Positions 51,262 to 60,594 of a stretch of DNA of 64,000 bases are shown here, piece by piece. Below the pieces are notes generated by a model that made no database searches, was not told the DNA's origin, and saw nothing but the letters and a program-made list of their open reading frames with translations. The position numbers and the translations under genes were made by a program. The DNA is from Archaeoglobales archaeon (GTDB lineage Archaea > Halobacteriota > Archaeoglobi > Archaeoglobales > Archaeoglobaceae), in contig JARQZL010000056.1 of NCBI GenBank assembly GCA_029984855.1, positions 34,237 through 98,236 of the forward strand, given 5' to 3'. The stretch's first letter is position 1; each line of letters starts with the position of its first letter.

Positions 51262-52263
51262 ATGGCAAACATCGGGATAATTGGTGGAAGCGGATATACA
51301 GGCTCAGAGCTCCTCAGGCTCCTTTATATGCATCCCGAAGCTGAAGTTGTTGCAGTCACCTCAAGAAAACTTGAGGGAAAAAAAATCTGGAAACAGCATC
51401 CTTTTCTGAGAGGGTTCTACGACATTTCGTTTGTGTCTCCAGAGTTGAAGAATCTTGAAGGTTGTGACGTGGTTTTTACGGCAGTTCCGCATGGTAAAGC
51501 AATGCAGCACGTTCCACACCTTCTTGATGCTGGAATCAGGGTGATAGACCTTTCAGCAGACTACAGGCTCAAAAAAGAAGTTTATGAGAGCGTTTATGGA
51601 TTGAGACATGAAGCCTACAGAAAAGCAGTTTATGGGCTGCCAGAATTGCATGGAGATGAGATAAGAAGGTCAGAACTTGTCGCAAACCCTGGCTGTTATC
51701 CAACCGGTTGCATTCTCTCTGCAGCACCTCTTGCAAAAGCCGGTGTTATTGAGAGGGTTGTTTTCGACTCAAAAAGCGGTATAACCGGGGCAGGTATAAA
51801 ACCTACAGAGTTCACGCACTATCCGAATGTACACGAGGCGGTGGTTCCGTATAGAGTGACAGATCACAGGCACTACTATGAAATGGTTCAGGAACTCGGT
51901 GGTTTTCAGCCCGATCTTAAAATCTCTTTTACCCCACAGGTATTTCCGGGTTCGAGGGGAATTCTGACGAATGCTCACATATTTTTGAGAGAAGAACCTG
52001 ATATAAAGAAGATCAGAAGAATGTACGAGGAGTTTTACAGGGAGTGCTACTTTGTCAGAGTGCAGGACGAGGTAAGGCTGAGCTGGGTCAGAGGGAGCAA
52101 CTTCTGCGATATAGCAATATTTGCTGGAGAAGATAGAGTTGTAGTCTCATCAGCAATAGACAATCTGGTTAAGGGAGCGAGCGGGCAGGCAATTCAGAAC
52201 ATGAACATAATGCTGGGATTTGACGAGAAAACAGGGCTGGACTTTCCACCACTGTTTCCCTGA
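51262..52263 (+). CDS. argC: N-acetyl-gamma-glutamyl-phosphate reductase
   Basis: 333 residues. NADP motif IGIIGGSGYTGSELLRL, GCDVVFTAVPHGKAMQ, the catalytic Cys145 in ANPGCYPTGCIL, and FTPQVFPGSRGILTNAHIFL with the later GVRGSNFCDI-type VRGSNFCDIAIF. It reduces N-acetylglutamyl phosphate to the semialdehyde, the substrate of ArgD. Some archaeal homologues also serve LysW-based lysine synthesis. Single gene, followed by tRNA-Gly on the other strand. Confidence 0.94.
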   Translation: MANIGIIGGSGYTGSELLRLLYMHPEAEVVAVTSRKLEGKKIWKQHPFLRGFYDISFVSPELKNLEGCDVVFTAVPHGKAMQHVPHLLDAGIRVIDLSADYRLKKEVYESVYGLRHEAYRKAVYGLPELHGDEIRRSELVANPGCYPTGCILSAAPLAKAGVIERVVFDSKSGITGAGIKPTEFTHYPNVHEAVVPYRVTDHRHYYEMVQELGGFQPDLKISFTPQVFPGSRGILTNAHIFLREEPDIKKIRRMYEEFYRECYFVRVQDEVRLSWVRGSNFCDIAIFAGEDRVVVSSAIDNLVKGASGQAIQNMNIMLGFDEKTGLDFPPLFP

Positions 52264-52352
52264 TTTTTACGATTAGGCCTTTTATAATCCCGGCATAGTT
52301 GTATGGATGAGGAATGGATATAGGAGTGGAAAGAGCATAGACTGAGAAGCTA

Positions 52353-52423
52353 TGCGCGGGCCGGGATTTGAACCCGGGTTGGAGGCTCGGAAAGCCCCAG
52401 TCCTACCACTAGACTACCCGCGC
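52353..52423 (-). tRNA. tRNA-Gly (anticodon TCC)
   Basis: 71 nt, minus strand. Acceptor GCGCGGG pairs with CCCGCGC, discriminator A, no encoded CCA. Anticodon stem GGGGC/GCCTC encloses loop TTTCCGA, anticodon TCC. T-arm CCGGG-TTCAAAT-CCCGG. No intron. Confidence 0.93.
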
Positions 52424-52526
52424 TTAAGGTTTTGCTGGGTTCATAGGTATTTATTGTTTTTGGATTAAGGGAGCTGGAAAGCCCTAGGCAAAAATATTTA
52501 TTTTGCTGACATCAGCTTGCGAATAC

Positions 52527-53099
52527 ATGCAAGTGGCCTGGGATACAAGCCACGATGAGTTTACGATCGAAGATTACTACTACTTCTCCAAGCTCAAGAA
52601 ATTTGCGGCTGAGGAAGGGATAGAGATACTGGATGTGCACAAATTCTCAGAGCTTGTAAATTACGACACCATAGTCTTTAACTATCCTGAAAGAGAATTT
52701 GATCGGGGAGAGGAGAGTAGAATAAAATTATGGGCCAGAAGAGGAAAGAACCTGATATTCACAGCATACTACTCCAATATTGATGGCGTTGCGGAGAACA
52801 TCAACAAGGTTCTCCGAAACATCAGCGGTATTAAAGTGAATTACGACCTTGTATGCGATGACCAGAACAACTATGGAGATGAGAAGTTCCCCGTAGCCTT
52901 CTGCGGAGAACTCAAGGTTGTGATGCCGTGCTCCGCATCCATAAGTGGTGGCACCCCCTTCGTAACTGGGAAGAGTGTGTTTGGAGCAAGAGAGGGCAGA
53001 ATATTTGTTCTTGGAACCTGCGTATTCTGGGATAACTACTCAATAGAGCTTGGTGATAACAGGGAATTCTCACTCAGGCTGCTTAGAGGGGAAATTTAA
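52527..53099 (+). CDS. Uncharacterised DUF4350/GATase1-like protein
   Basis: The ATG at 52527 gives 190 residues; the track's TTG at 52503 adds an unlikely lead. It begins VAWDTSHDEFTIEDYYYFSK, then EGIEILDVHKFSELVNYDTI and ARRGKNLIFTAYYSNIDGVA. This beta-alpha order resembles the glutamine-amidotransferase-like fold of DUF4350 proteins, which lack a clear catalytic triad. A final GRIFVLGTCVFWDNYSIELG would form the closing strand. The function is unknown. Its end overlaps the convergent amrS gene by 4 bp. Confidence 0.6.
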   Translation: MQVAWDTSHDEFTIEDYYYFSKLKKFAAEEGIEILDVHKFSELVNYDTIVFNYPEREFDRGEESRIKLWARRGKNLIFTAYYSNIDGVAENINKVLRNISGIKVNYDLVCDDQNNYGDEKFPVAFCGELKVVMPCSASISGGTPFVTGKSVFGAREGRIFVLGTCVFWDNYSIELGDNREFSLRLLRGEI

Positions 53100-54097
53100 A
53101 GTACTATATTCTGTCTGTATCCGCACTCAGGGCATCTGTCACCATCAAGCACATTTTTGACGACGTAGAAACCCTCTCTGTCTATCAGCCTTGTTCCGCA
53201 CTTCGGGCAGTATGTATCTTCGTACTCGTGCCCCCAGACATTTCCCACATAAACGTATTCCAGCCCCACATCCTTTGCCACCCTTACAGCCATCTCAAGC
53301 GTTGAAATCGGTGTTGGTGCCCTGTCCACCATCTTGAAGTCTGGGTGAAATCTCGAGAAGTGCACGGGGATACGCTTATCTATTCCGTAGACCCACTCTG
53401 CAAACTGTCTTATCTCTTTCTCATCATCGTTCTCTTCAGGTATGATAAGATATGTTATTTCGATGAATATCTTTTTTTTGTGTAAATACTCCACAGTTTC
53501 CATAACCCGTTCCAGCCTTGCCTTGCATACTTTTTTGTAGAACCTCTCAGTAAAGCCCTTTACATCAACGTTTGCAGCATCAAGCATGTCAAGCTGGTCT
53601 ATTGCATCTTTGCTGACGTACCCGTTTGTTACGTAAACTACGTAGTAGTTTCCCCTCTTCTTTACTTCTCTGCTTGCATCCAGAGCAAATTCGTGCCATA
53701 TCCCTGGTTCGTTGTAAGTCCACGCCACTCCATCTGCTCTTCTCTCCTCCACCATATCTGCAACATCTTCTGGAGCAAGTTCCCTCAGATACGGGTAACT
53801 CAAATCGGCAAAGGCTATGGAGTAGTTCTGGCAGTGAAGACAGCGAAAATTACAGCTAACGGTTCCGAAAGAGAGAACGCTTGTACCCGGTTTGAAGTTG
53901 TGAAAGGGCTTCTTCTCTATAGGGTCCAGGGCTATTGAGGACGCTTTTCCATAGTTATAAACCATTAACCTGCCGTTTTCGTTCTTTCTCACCCTGCATA
54001 TCCCCCACTTTCCCGGTTTTAACAGACAGTGGTGGTTGCAGGTTTTGCATCTCACATCTCCATCGAGTTTCTCATAAAGATATGATTCAACTGGCAT
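53096..54097 (-). CDS. amrS: AmmeMemoRadiSam system radical SAM enzyme
   Basis: 333 residues. N-terminal CKTCNHHCLLKPGKWGICRV, then the radical SAM CNFRCLHC (Cys82, 86, 89), LDPIEKKPFHNFKPG and YVGNVWGHEYEDTYCPKCGT with a further CPEC zinc pair at the C-terminus. This is the signature of AmrS, which in many genomes accompanies AMMECR1 (AmrA) and Memo-like (AmrB) proteins. Those partners are not in this window. The role is probably radical-based modification of an unknown substrate. Confidence 0.88.
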   Translation of the reverse strand: MPVESYLYEKLDGDVRCKTCNHHCLLKPGKWGICRVRKNENGRLMVYNYGKASSIALDPIEKKPFHNFKPGTSVLSFGTVSCNFRCLHCQNYSIAFADLSYPYLRELAPEDVADMVEERRADGVAWTYNEPGIWHEFALDASREVKKRGNYYVVYVTNGYVSKDAIDQLDMLDAANVDVKGFTERFYKKVCKARLERVMETVEYLHKKKIFIEITYLIIPEENDDEKEIRQFAEWVYGIDKRIPVHFSRFHPDFKMVDRAPTPISTLEMAVRVAKDVGLEYVYVGNVWGHEYEDTYCPKCGTRLIDREGFYVVKNVLDGDRCPECGYRQNIVL

Positions 54098-54122
54098 CTG
54101 TTATCTGTTGTCTTGAATGGAT

Positions 54123-55028
54123 TTAAGAATTGGCATTCCACTTCCTGTAAACAGCATACATAATTTTTTCATGAAAAGTTAGAGGATCGGCCGCATATTC
54201 TTCAGTCAGCACCTTTAACCCTCTTACGACCCCCATGTTCATGCACATAACAAGAATTGAAGCAAGATTTGCCACAACTCCAGCACTGAAGACGCCTTTT
54301 ACAATGCTATCGAGAAAATTCTGGTAAGCTTTGCCAAATTCGATTGCTCTCTCACATCTAAGTGAGCATGGATAGAAGTTTGTGGCGAAGAGAGAGTAAG
54401 CCTCATCAGGTAACTCAACCCTCCCATTTAAGGCTTTAACAGTCAACTCATCAAGACCACTCTCTGTAAACTCCTCCGCAATCACTCTCTCTGGAGACGG
54501 AGATTGTTTTCCTGCTATCCTCTCTTTTTTAAGCTTTGCAAAGGCAGAAACACAGCATTCTGGATAACCGAGCATCTTACCTTCAACTTCGTTTATTTTA
54601 GGAATTCTGCCCGCATCTCTCTTCTTAATTGCCTCCTGTTCTATTCTTCTTATCCTTGAAAGTGATTTGCTGAGGGCACTTCTGTACTTTCTGTCGGTAA
54701 TGTAGAACTGCATTTCCGGGGCAAATTCTGGTTTGGGTGAGCTGATTATTCTGTTAAGTACAAAGCAGAAGGGAACAACTTCCAGTTCAACGTAGCTGGC
54801 AAGCACGTCTGGGGTACTGATTGTAACTTCATTCAATGCCCATGTTTCGAGCTTTTCAATGTATGTGTAGAGCTCTCTTGTACTGTATACCTCCCTTATG
54901 TAGCCAGAAACCAGCCTCTGGAGTGGCATCATTGCTCCGGCAGAAAGTTCTGGAGAAATACAATACATTGCACATTTTGAAAGCTTTGCAGCTATCCTTC
55001 CAGCCTCAAAAATAAGAGAAATATTCAT
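54123..55028 (-). CDS. DUF483 protein
   Basis: 301 residues. Family hallmarks are MLGYPECCVSAFAKLKKERI and TNFYPCSLRCERAIEFGKAY, two cysteine clusters (CC and CxxxC) that may bind a metal. The N-terminal half is helical. The function is unknown. Its start overlaps the stop of the CBS regulator by 4 bp (ATGA), so the two are translationally coupled. Confidence 0.8.
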   Translation of the reverse strand: MNISLIFEAGRIAAKLSKCAMYCISPELSAGAMMPLQRLVSGYIREVYSTRELYTYIEKLETWALNEVTISTPDVLASYVELEVVPFCFVLNRIISSPKPEFAPEMQFYITDRKYRSALSKSLSRIRRIEQEAIKKRDAGRIPKINEVEGKMLGYPECCVSAFAKLKKERIAGKQSPSPERVIAEEFTESGLDELTVKALNGRVELPDEAYSLFATNFYPCSLRCERAIEFGKAYQNFLDSIVKGVFSAGVVANLASILVMCMNMGVVRGLKVLTEEYAADPLTFHEKIMYAVYRKWNANS

Positions 55029-55912
55029 TTAACCTGCTCTGGTGCAAGCTCTAACAGAATCCTGTGAACGGTTATAACTCCAACCGGCTTGCCCGAGTCG
55101 GTAACGATGAGGATTCTGACACCTTCGTCCCTCATTATACGCAGAGCTTCTCTGATCTTTGTATCTTTTTCAACCAGTACAACCTTTGGAACCATCACTT
55201 CTCTGACCTGTTTATCGAGCATATCGTCTGCCAGTGCTTTTGCAGCCTGAGCAAGGCCGAAGATGCCAATGAAGTTTTCATCATCCACTACTGGAGCACT
55301 GTAAATATTGTGCTTGACAAGAACTTTTGTAGCCTCCACCACCCTGTCTCTGGCATTTACCGAGATTATTGGTGAAGACATGTGCTCTCCGGCGGTATCT
55401 TTTGGGAGAGCAAATATCTTTTCAATATCTATAACTATCGAATTGGTTGTATCATCCCTGCCTCTGACAGCACCCCACACCATGAGCTCATTAATGGGAG
55501 TGGGGCCAATTATCACTCTATCGCCCGGATTTATTTTCCTTATGTCTCCAAGTATTCTCACTCTTGCACCGCAGATTGCTGGATGACTCAATGAGGGCAA
55601 AGAAACCTCCTCTGCACTTGCATCTATAACTTCACCATTAACAACAACCGGGACCCTGACTGACTCTTCTGGCTTTGTTATGGAAAGGAGTTCGTATGCC
55701 CTTGCAGTTGGTCTGTATCCGCCTTTTGGGCCAGGTACACCCTCTACGAGGCCAAGAGCTCTAAGAGCCTGCATCTGGTTTCTTACAGTTCCGGGATTTC
55801 TGTTGATGAGCTCTGCTATTTCTTCACCTTTTATTGAGGAACCGCTCTTTCTTCTGTAGAGCGTGATTAGAGCATAGAGTATGTCTTTCTGAATCTGGGT
55901 AAGTTCGAGCAT
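55025..55912 (-). CDS. HTH regulator with tandem CBS domains
   Basis: 295 residues. Residues about 1-75 form a winged HTH (LTQIQKDILYALITLYRRKS, GEEIAELINRNPGTVRNQMQ). A central beta domain follows (VVVNGEVIDASAEEVSLPSL). Two CBS repeats lie at about 165-290 (VNARDRVVEATKVLVKHNIY, KIREALRIMRDEGVRILIVT). CBS pairs bind adenosyl ligands such as AMP, ATP or SAM. The protein is therefore a likely energy- or nucleotide-responsive regulator. It is coupled to the DUF483 gene, perhaps its target or partner. Confidence 0.83.
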   Translation of the reverse strand: MLELTQIQKDILYALITLYRRKSGSSIKGEEIAELINRNPGTVRNQMQALRALGLVEGVPGPKGGYRPTARAYELLSITKPEESVRVPVVVNGEVIDASAEEVSLPSLSHPAICGARVRILGDIRKINPGDRVIIGPTPINELMVWGAVRGRDDTTNSIVIDIEKIFALPKDTAGEHMSSPIISVNARDRVVEATKVLVKHNIYSAPVVDDENFIGIFGLAQAAKALADDMLDKQVREVMVPKVVLVEKDTKIREALRIMRDEGVRILIVTDSGKPVGVITVHRILLELAPEQVK

Positions 55913-56061
55913 GTTTTTGCCCCCTCTTTCTGCGAAGCTTAATTTGAGCAGGTATAAATATTTTTCTTGTGAAATCTCTAAGATTAAAATTCTCTCAAAT
56001 TAATTTTAAGTTGTTTAAATCATGCAACAAGTTTTTTATAGATACCAGCATTGGCTCTTTG

Positions 56062-57105
56062 ATGAAATTTGAGCCAAGAAAACTGCCGACCGTACTCACG
56101 GCTGATGAACTGCTGAATAAGGCATTCAAAAGAGCCTCGAAGGTATCTGGTAGAAACAAAAAAGAGAAAGCGGTTAACAAATTGGCAGCAGTCTCAAATG
56201 TGCTTTCAGATTATTTCAACAAAATAGTTTCTGCACATCCCAGTTATTCCTCTCTTCCCGACTTTTACAGGGAAATGGTGGATATAGTTGCCGGAATTTC
56301 CACAATAAGGAAGAGCCTTGGAGCTCTGAAGTGGGCCAACGGAATGGTGCAGAGGATAATAAACAGGAGTATACGACAGGTTAAGGGCGGTAAAGATCCG
56401 GATGTTGTTATAAGGGCTGCATACGGGAGAATAGCCTCGGTTATAGAACAGATAGATGATGAGCTCAGATTTCTGAATGAAGCAAAGAGAAAGATGCAAA
56501 AAATCCCAACTTTTGAAGAGGGAGATGTGGTTGTGGTGGCAGGATACCCGAATGTTGGTAAATCGAGTTTTGTGGCAAGAGTTTCAACTGTAAAGCCAGA
56601 AATAGCAACGTACCCCTTTACGACAAAGGAGGTTTATGTGGGCATAGCCAGGCTTGATGGCAGAGTTCAGATAGTTGACACTCCCGGAATCCTTGACAGA
56701 CCAATACACCGGAGGAATGCAATAGAACGCAGAGCTGTACTCTGTCTGAGATATCTGGCCGATTGCATTCTCTTCATAATTGATCCGACGGAAAGCTGTG
56801 GCTATAGCATTAATGCCCAGCTCTCTTTGCTTGAGGAAGTGAAATCCCTTGGTAAGCCTGTTATTGCTGTATACAGCAGGGCTGACATGCATGACTTCCG
56901 TGATCTACCAGCATTTTCAAGCTTGACGGGGGAGGGGATAGAGAAAGTCATTGACCTCATAAAAGAGGCACTATATAAGCAGAGAGATAAGATATCCAGT
57001 AATTGTGGGGATGTTGAGAAAAGGCAGTCCGGCTTGAGGCCTTCCTACAAATCTGAGGAGGATTGTAAGGCCAACCAATCCTCCAGCAAGGCTCATCAGA
57101 GCTGA
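56062..57105 (+). CDS. Nog1/Obg-like GTPase
   Basis: The ATG at 56062 (MKFEPRKLPTVLTADELLNK) is preferred over the track start, giving 347 residues. A helical Nog1-like N-terminus is followed by a G domain: G1 GYPNVGKSSF, G2 region YPFTTKEVYVG, G3 VDTPGILDRP, G4-like YSRADMH and G5 SSLTGEG. Nog1 GTPases help assemble the large ribosomal subunit. The C-terminal 45 residues are polar and unusual, and they overlap the convergent presenilin-like gene by 135 bp, so the natural end may have been extended by loss of an earlier stop. Confidence 0.85.
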   Translation: MKFEPRKLPTVLTADELLNKAFKRASKVSGRNKKEKAVNKLAAVSNVLSDYFNKIVSAHPSYSSLPDFYREMVDIVAGISTIRKSLGALKWANGMVQRIINRSIRQVKGGKDPDVVIRAAYGRIASVIEQIDDELRFLNEAKRKMQKIPTFEEGDVVVVAGYPNVGKSSFVARVSTVKPEIATYPFTTKEVYVGIARLDGRVQIVDTPGILDRPIHRRNAIERRAVLCLRYLADCILFIIDPTESCGYSINAQLSLLEEVKSLGKPVIAVYSRADMHDFRDLPAFSSLTGEGIEKVIDLIKEALYKQRDKISSNCGDVEKRQSGLRPSYKSEEDCKANQSSSKAHQS

Positions 57106-57801
57106 AACTCTGATAAAGCCAATGAGGGGAGATGCAGAAAAGCACTGAGCAGAAACTACAAGTACGTTGGGTATAACGATATCTCCAACCCCGATGTATA
57201 TCGCTTTTTTACCCTCTTTGCTGTCTTCCGGTCTCTTTTCAAGGCTTTCAAAGCTGAAACCCCTCCTCAGTGGAATAATGAACAGCATTGGCAGATTCAG
57301 CTTGCTTACAGATTCTGCGAGAGTGAGCATGTGTTTTGTTTTGTAAACAGATATTGCATCATAGAGGGCAAGCACTGCAAGCAGAACAATTGCGGGCAAG
57401 GGCTCAAGGCTAATTCCAAATATGGATATTATGCCCACGGAAATAAAGAAGGCTGAAACATCAATAACTATCCAGTTCGGTTTTTTGAGGAGCAGGGTTG
57501 CCATGATTACCGCTGGAACAGCTGAGAAGTAGCCAGTGAACGGGTAAAAAACGTAGCATATTGAGATAAATATAAGTGAATACATTATTAGCTTGAGAAC
57601 GGCTTTATACCTTGAGAGAATCAGAATAAAAGCTGTAAAGACGAGTATTGCTAAAAAGTAGTATATTGAGTTTGAGACCTCTCCAGGATTCTCAAAGGCC
57701 TGCATCCCTGCAGCTTTGTAGTCTGGCGTTACTGCTATTGCTGCCAGCGCAGCGGAGAGGTAAATTGCAGCTATTGCAAGCTTGCTCCTCATTTTCAGCA
57801 C
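56971..57801 (-). CDS. Presenilin-like intramembrane aspartyl protease
   Basis: 276 residues from a GTG (ATG at 57792 is equally possible). About nine membrane spans. First catalytic aspartate in LALYDAISVYKTKH (YD motif), second in IGVGDIVIPNVLVV (GxGD motif), and a PAL-like RPQAGLPFLN near the C-terminus. This is the archaeal presenilin/SPP (DUF1119-type) family, which cleaves peptides within the membrane. It overlaps the PIN-ATPase gene by 7 bp at its start, and the GTPase gene by 135 bp at its end. Confidence 0.84.
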   Translation of the reverse strand: MLKMRSKLAIAAIYLSAALAAIAVTPDYKAAGMQAFENPGEVSNSIYYFLAILVFTAFILILSRYKAVLKLIMYSLIFISICYVFYPFTGYFSAVPAVIMATLLLKKPNWIVIDVSAFFISVGIISIFGISLEPLPAIVLLAVLALYDAISVYKTKHMLTLAESVSKLNLPMLFIIPLRRGFSFESLEKRPEDSKEGKKAIYIGVGDIVIPNVLVVSAQCFSASPLIGFIRVSALMSLAGGLVGLTILLRFVGRPQAGLPFLNIPTITGYLISLLI

Positions 57802-59543
57802 TCTATGTAGACTTTTTCTCCTCTTGCGAGCGCAAGTTTGATAGCCTTACCGGCATCTTTACTCTTTCTTACCTTTATAACACCCCTGCTTCCAACTGAA
57901 GCCGTGAAAAGGTACTCATTTCCGGCATAGACACTGGCCTTTTTACCCTCAAATCCCTCTGCGTGCAGAATGTAGTGCTTGTTTGCCTCCTCGACATTTA
58001 CCTCCACCCTCTCTGTAAGCGGCTGAATATCTATCTTCATTCCAAGTATGTCCTCTATTTTCTTGATTGTTTTACCTCTCCTGCCAACTATAGACGCTAT
58101 CTCATCCGGCCTCACTTTAACAACTGCTCTCCTCTCGTTTATCACCTCTACATCGAATCGTGAAACGTAGCTTCTGATTACATCCTCAACTTTCGCTTTT
58201 ACATCCTCAAATGAGCCGCTAACAGGCATTACCACAACCTGCTCCCCGTAGGTGTATATTTCGTACTCAACATTCTTTGTTTCAAAGTCCGAGACCTCTA
58301 TTACCGGTCTTGCAAGGTCTGCTTCAAACATCCCATGAGGAACCTTTACAGTAAACTTCAACTCGTAAATCTTGGCTATTTTTCCCGCATCGATGAATAT
58401 TACTGTATCAACAACTTGCGGGATAACTCCCAGTTCAACTCTTCCAATCATTCGCTGAACTGCATCTATTGCCCTTGTTGCATGTGTAACTCCAATCATC
58501 CCGACGCCAGCAAGCCGCATATCTGCAAAAACCTGGAAATCCCTGGATCTTCGGAGCTCATCGTATATCGTGTAGTCAGGTCTTACGAGGAGGAGAATGT
58601 CTGCAGTTAAACACATATCACCTTCAAGAGGTGCGTACTGTGTTATTTCGTCCCTCGTCATTAGATCTCTCGGGCTCTCCATTGTTTTGACGAGAAAGTT
58701 GTGTTCCATCAAGAAGTCTGCAATGCTTGCAGCAAATGTCGATTTACCTGCCCCGGGAGGACCTGCAATGAGAATTCCACGCTGTTTCTCGATAAACCTC
58801 TTTTTCAGATCATCACTCATCGCATAATCTTCTATAGACAACCTTGCTACCGGTCTGACAGCGGTGATCTCCATCCTGTCTGCAAATGGCCTATCTGCTA
58901 TTGCAATTCTTAAATCACGAAGCTGAACAACAGTTGCGCCTCTTCTCTCAATCTCTATGCTGCTCTCTTCATCCTGCCTTGCAGCCTCCACTATCTCATG
59001 GGCAATTCTGTGCAGTTCTTCTGCACTCATCGGCTCACTCCTGAGTTCGACAAGTTTCAGCTCTCCAACCTTGCCCTTTTTTGCATACGGCTTAACTCCC
59101 TCCCTCAGGTGAACGCTCGAGGTATCGGGTGTAAAAAACCTCATTATCATTGTCTCTTCAGGTCTTACCCGCTCCTGCTTGAGGTATATTGCGTCTATTC
59201 CTCTTGATACTGCAACGCTGTACTGAACCCTGTCGCTGGTTATCAGAATTGCTTTTTCCTCCTCGGCAATTTTTCTGATGAGATTGTCTATTTCTCCACC
59301 CTTTGCCAGCTTTATGTGTTCAATTGTCGGCCTTACACCCTTGAACTCAACATTAGCAAGCTCCTTTATTCTTTTAACCTCTTCGAGTCCCTGAAACCCA
59401 CTCATTTTGCCACGATTTGCCTGTGCCTCAAGCTCGGCTATCGCAGCCTCAGGAATTATGATATCTCCTTCAATCTCGCCTCTCTCAATCATCTGTGATA
59501 TTCTCCCATCAATCAAAACACTCGTGTCAGCAACGTATTTCAT
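57795..59543 (-). CDS. PIN-ATPase-KH protein (PINA type)
   Basis: The ATG at 59543, with GGAGGATTGAAG before it, gives 582 residues. Residues about 1-130 form a PIN nuclease domain ([11 protein letters not shown] with its acidic site, [14 protein letters not shown]). A secretion-type ATPase follows: Walker [29 protein letters not shown]. The C-terminus has a KH-like domain ([20 protein letters not shown]). The PIN-ATPase-KH architecture is known in archaea as PINA, linked to Holliday-junction processing. It overlaps hisI upstream (17 bp) and the presenilin-like gene downstream, so the three form one unit. Confidence 0.88.
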   Translation of the reverse strand: MKYVADTSVLIDGRISQMIERGEIEGDIIIPEAAIAELEAQANRGKMSGFQGLEEVKRIKELANVEFKGVRPTIEHIKLAKGGEIDNLIRKIAEEEKAILITSDRVQYSVAVSRGIDAIYLKQERVRPEETMIMRFFTPDTSSVHLREGVKPYAKKGKVGELKLVELRSEPMSAEELHRIAHEIVEAARQDEESSIEIERRGATVVQLRDLRIAIADRPFADRMEITAVRPVARLSIEDYAMSDDLKKRFIEKQRGILIAGPPGAGKSTFAASIADFLMEHNFLVKTMESPRDLMTRDEITQYAPLEGDMCLTADILLLVRPDYTIYDELRRSRDFQVFADMRLAGVGMIGVTHATRAIDAVQRMIGRVELGVIPQVVDTVIFIDAGKIAKIYELKFTVKVPHGMFEADLARPVIEVSDFETKNVEYEIYTYGEQVVVMPVSGSFEDVKAKVEDVIRSYVSRFDVEVINERRAVVKVRPDEIASIVGRRGKTIKKIEDILGMKIDIQPLTERVEVNVEEANKHYILHAEGFEGKKASVYAGNEYLFTASVGSRGVIKVRKSKDAGKAIKLALARGEKVYIEC

Positions 59544-59847
59544 CTTCAATCCTCCTAAAAAAGCAGGAATAATTCCCGGTGTGGCATGCAACACCTTTCT
59601 GCTTTACAATATAAAGTACTGCATCGCAGTCACAGTCAGCTCTTACCTCAACCACCTCCTGTACATTCCCTGAAGTTTCTCCTTTCATCCAGAGCTTCCT
59701 CCTGCTCCTGCTCCAGTAATGTGCAAAACCAGTTTCGAGGGTTTTTTTAATTGCTTCTTCGTTGGCGTAGGCAAGCATGAGGACTTCTTTGCTGCCGATA
59801 TCCTGTACAACCACCGGAATCAATCCCTTTTCATCGAACTTGAGCAT
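59527..59847 (-). CDS. hisI: Phosphoribosyl-AMP cyclohydrolase
   Basis: 106 residues, a stand-alone His[34 protein letters not shown], the zinc/magnesium site [12 protein letters not shown] and the final [12 protein letters not shown] are diagnostic. It opens the purine ring in the third step of histidine synthesis. It starts the operon with the PIN-ATPase gene, and is divergent from the KaiC-like gene. Confidence 0.95.
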   Translation of the reverse strand: MLKFDEKGLIPVVVQDIGSKEVLMLAYANEEAIKKTLETGFAHYWSRSRRKLWMKGETSGNVQEVVEVRADCDCDAVLYIVKQKGVACHTGNYSCFFRRIEDEIRC

Positions 59848-59900
59848 GATCGTCTTGTTACGGGAAGATTTATAAATTCTATGTGACCAAATTTTCTGTA

Positions 59901-60590
59901 ATGAAGCAATTCAAAACGGGAATTATCAGCCTTGATGCTCAACTCCGAGGAGGATTTCCCGAAGGGAGCGTAATTCTGATTCTTGAAGATCCTGGAGCTG
60001 GCGGGGAAGTATTCACATTCCATTTTGCACTTGAAGGAGGAGGGAATGGTGACAGAGTCCTCTACGTTACCACTGATGATCCGGCAGATTATGTAAAGGA
60101 GAGCATGCGTGCTCTTGACGGAGCAGTTGACAACATAGACATCCTTGACTTTGTCTCGCCAAAGATACAGTCAACCACTCCCCGGGATTTTCTGAGGAGA
60201 ATGCGATATGACCCGCTTAACGGCATAAGAGCTTTACTCAACTCTGAGAACTTTGACAGAATTGTTATAAACAATCTAACGTTTTTCCTCATGCACTATG
60301 AGAAAGAAGAGGTATTCAAGCTTATAGAAGACCTTTCAGCGATAGCTCTGAGGGATCATGCTGTACATCTTCTTCTCCTTACAAGAGGAATGTTCGACCC
60401 TCAAACCGAGACTGCAATGAAGCACGTTGCGGATGGAGTAATAGAGTTAACCCTTAAAGAAGTGGAGAACGAAATACAGCGCAGGTTGAAGTTCCTCAAG
60501 CTCAAGAGAGTTCTCGTTCCAAAGACAATACTCAGATACGATCTGACAGAGAAAGGAGTCAGGATGGAATCGGTAATGAGAGTTCTGTGA
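59901..60590 (+). CDS. KaiC-like RecA-superfamily protein with altered P-loop
   Basis: The ATG at 59901 is preferred: a TATA-like ATTTATAAAT ends about 22 nt upstream. It gives 229 residues. The N-terminus [20 protein letters not shown] is the KaiC/RadA-like entry to the P-loop, but the P-loop reads [10 protein letters not shown] and lacks the Walker A lysine. [17 protein letters not shown] and [13 protein letters not shown] (Walker B region) follow. It may bind but not hydrolyse nucleotide. The Cgi121 gene follows after 4 bp. Confidence 0.75.
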   Translation: MKQFKTGIISLDAQLRGGFPEGSVILILEDPGAGGEVFTFHFALEGGGNGDRVLYVTTDDPADYVKESMRALDGAVDNIDILDFVSPKIQSTTPRDFLRRMRYDPLNGIRALLNSENFDRIVINNLTFFLMHYEKEEVFKLIEDLSAIALRDHAVHLLLLTRGMFDPQTETAMKHVADGVIELTLKEVENEIQRRLKFLKLKRVLVPKTILRYDLTEKGVRMESVMRVL

Positions 60591-60594
60591 TACA

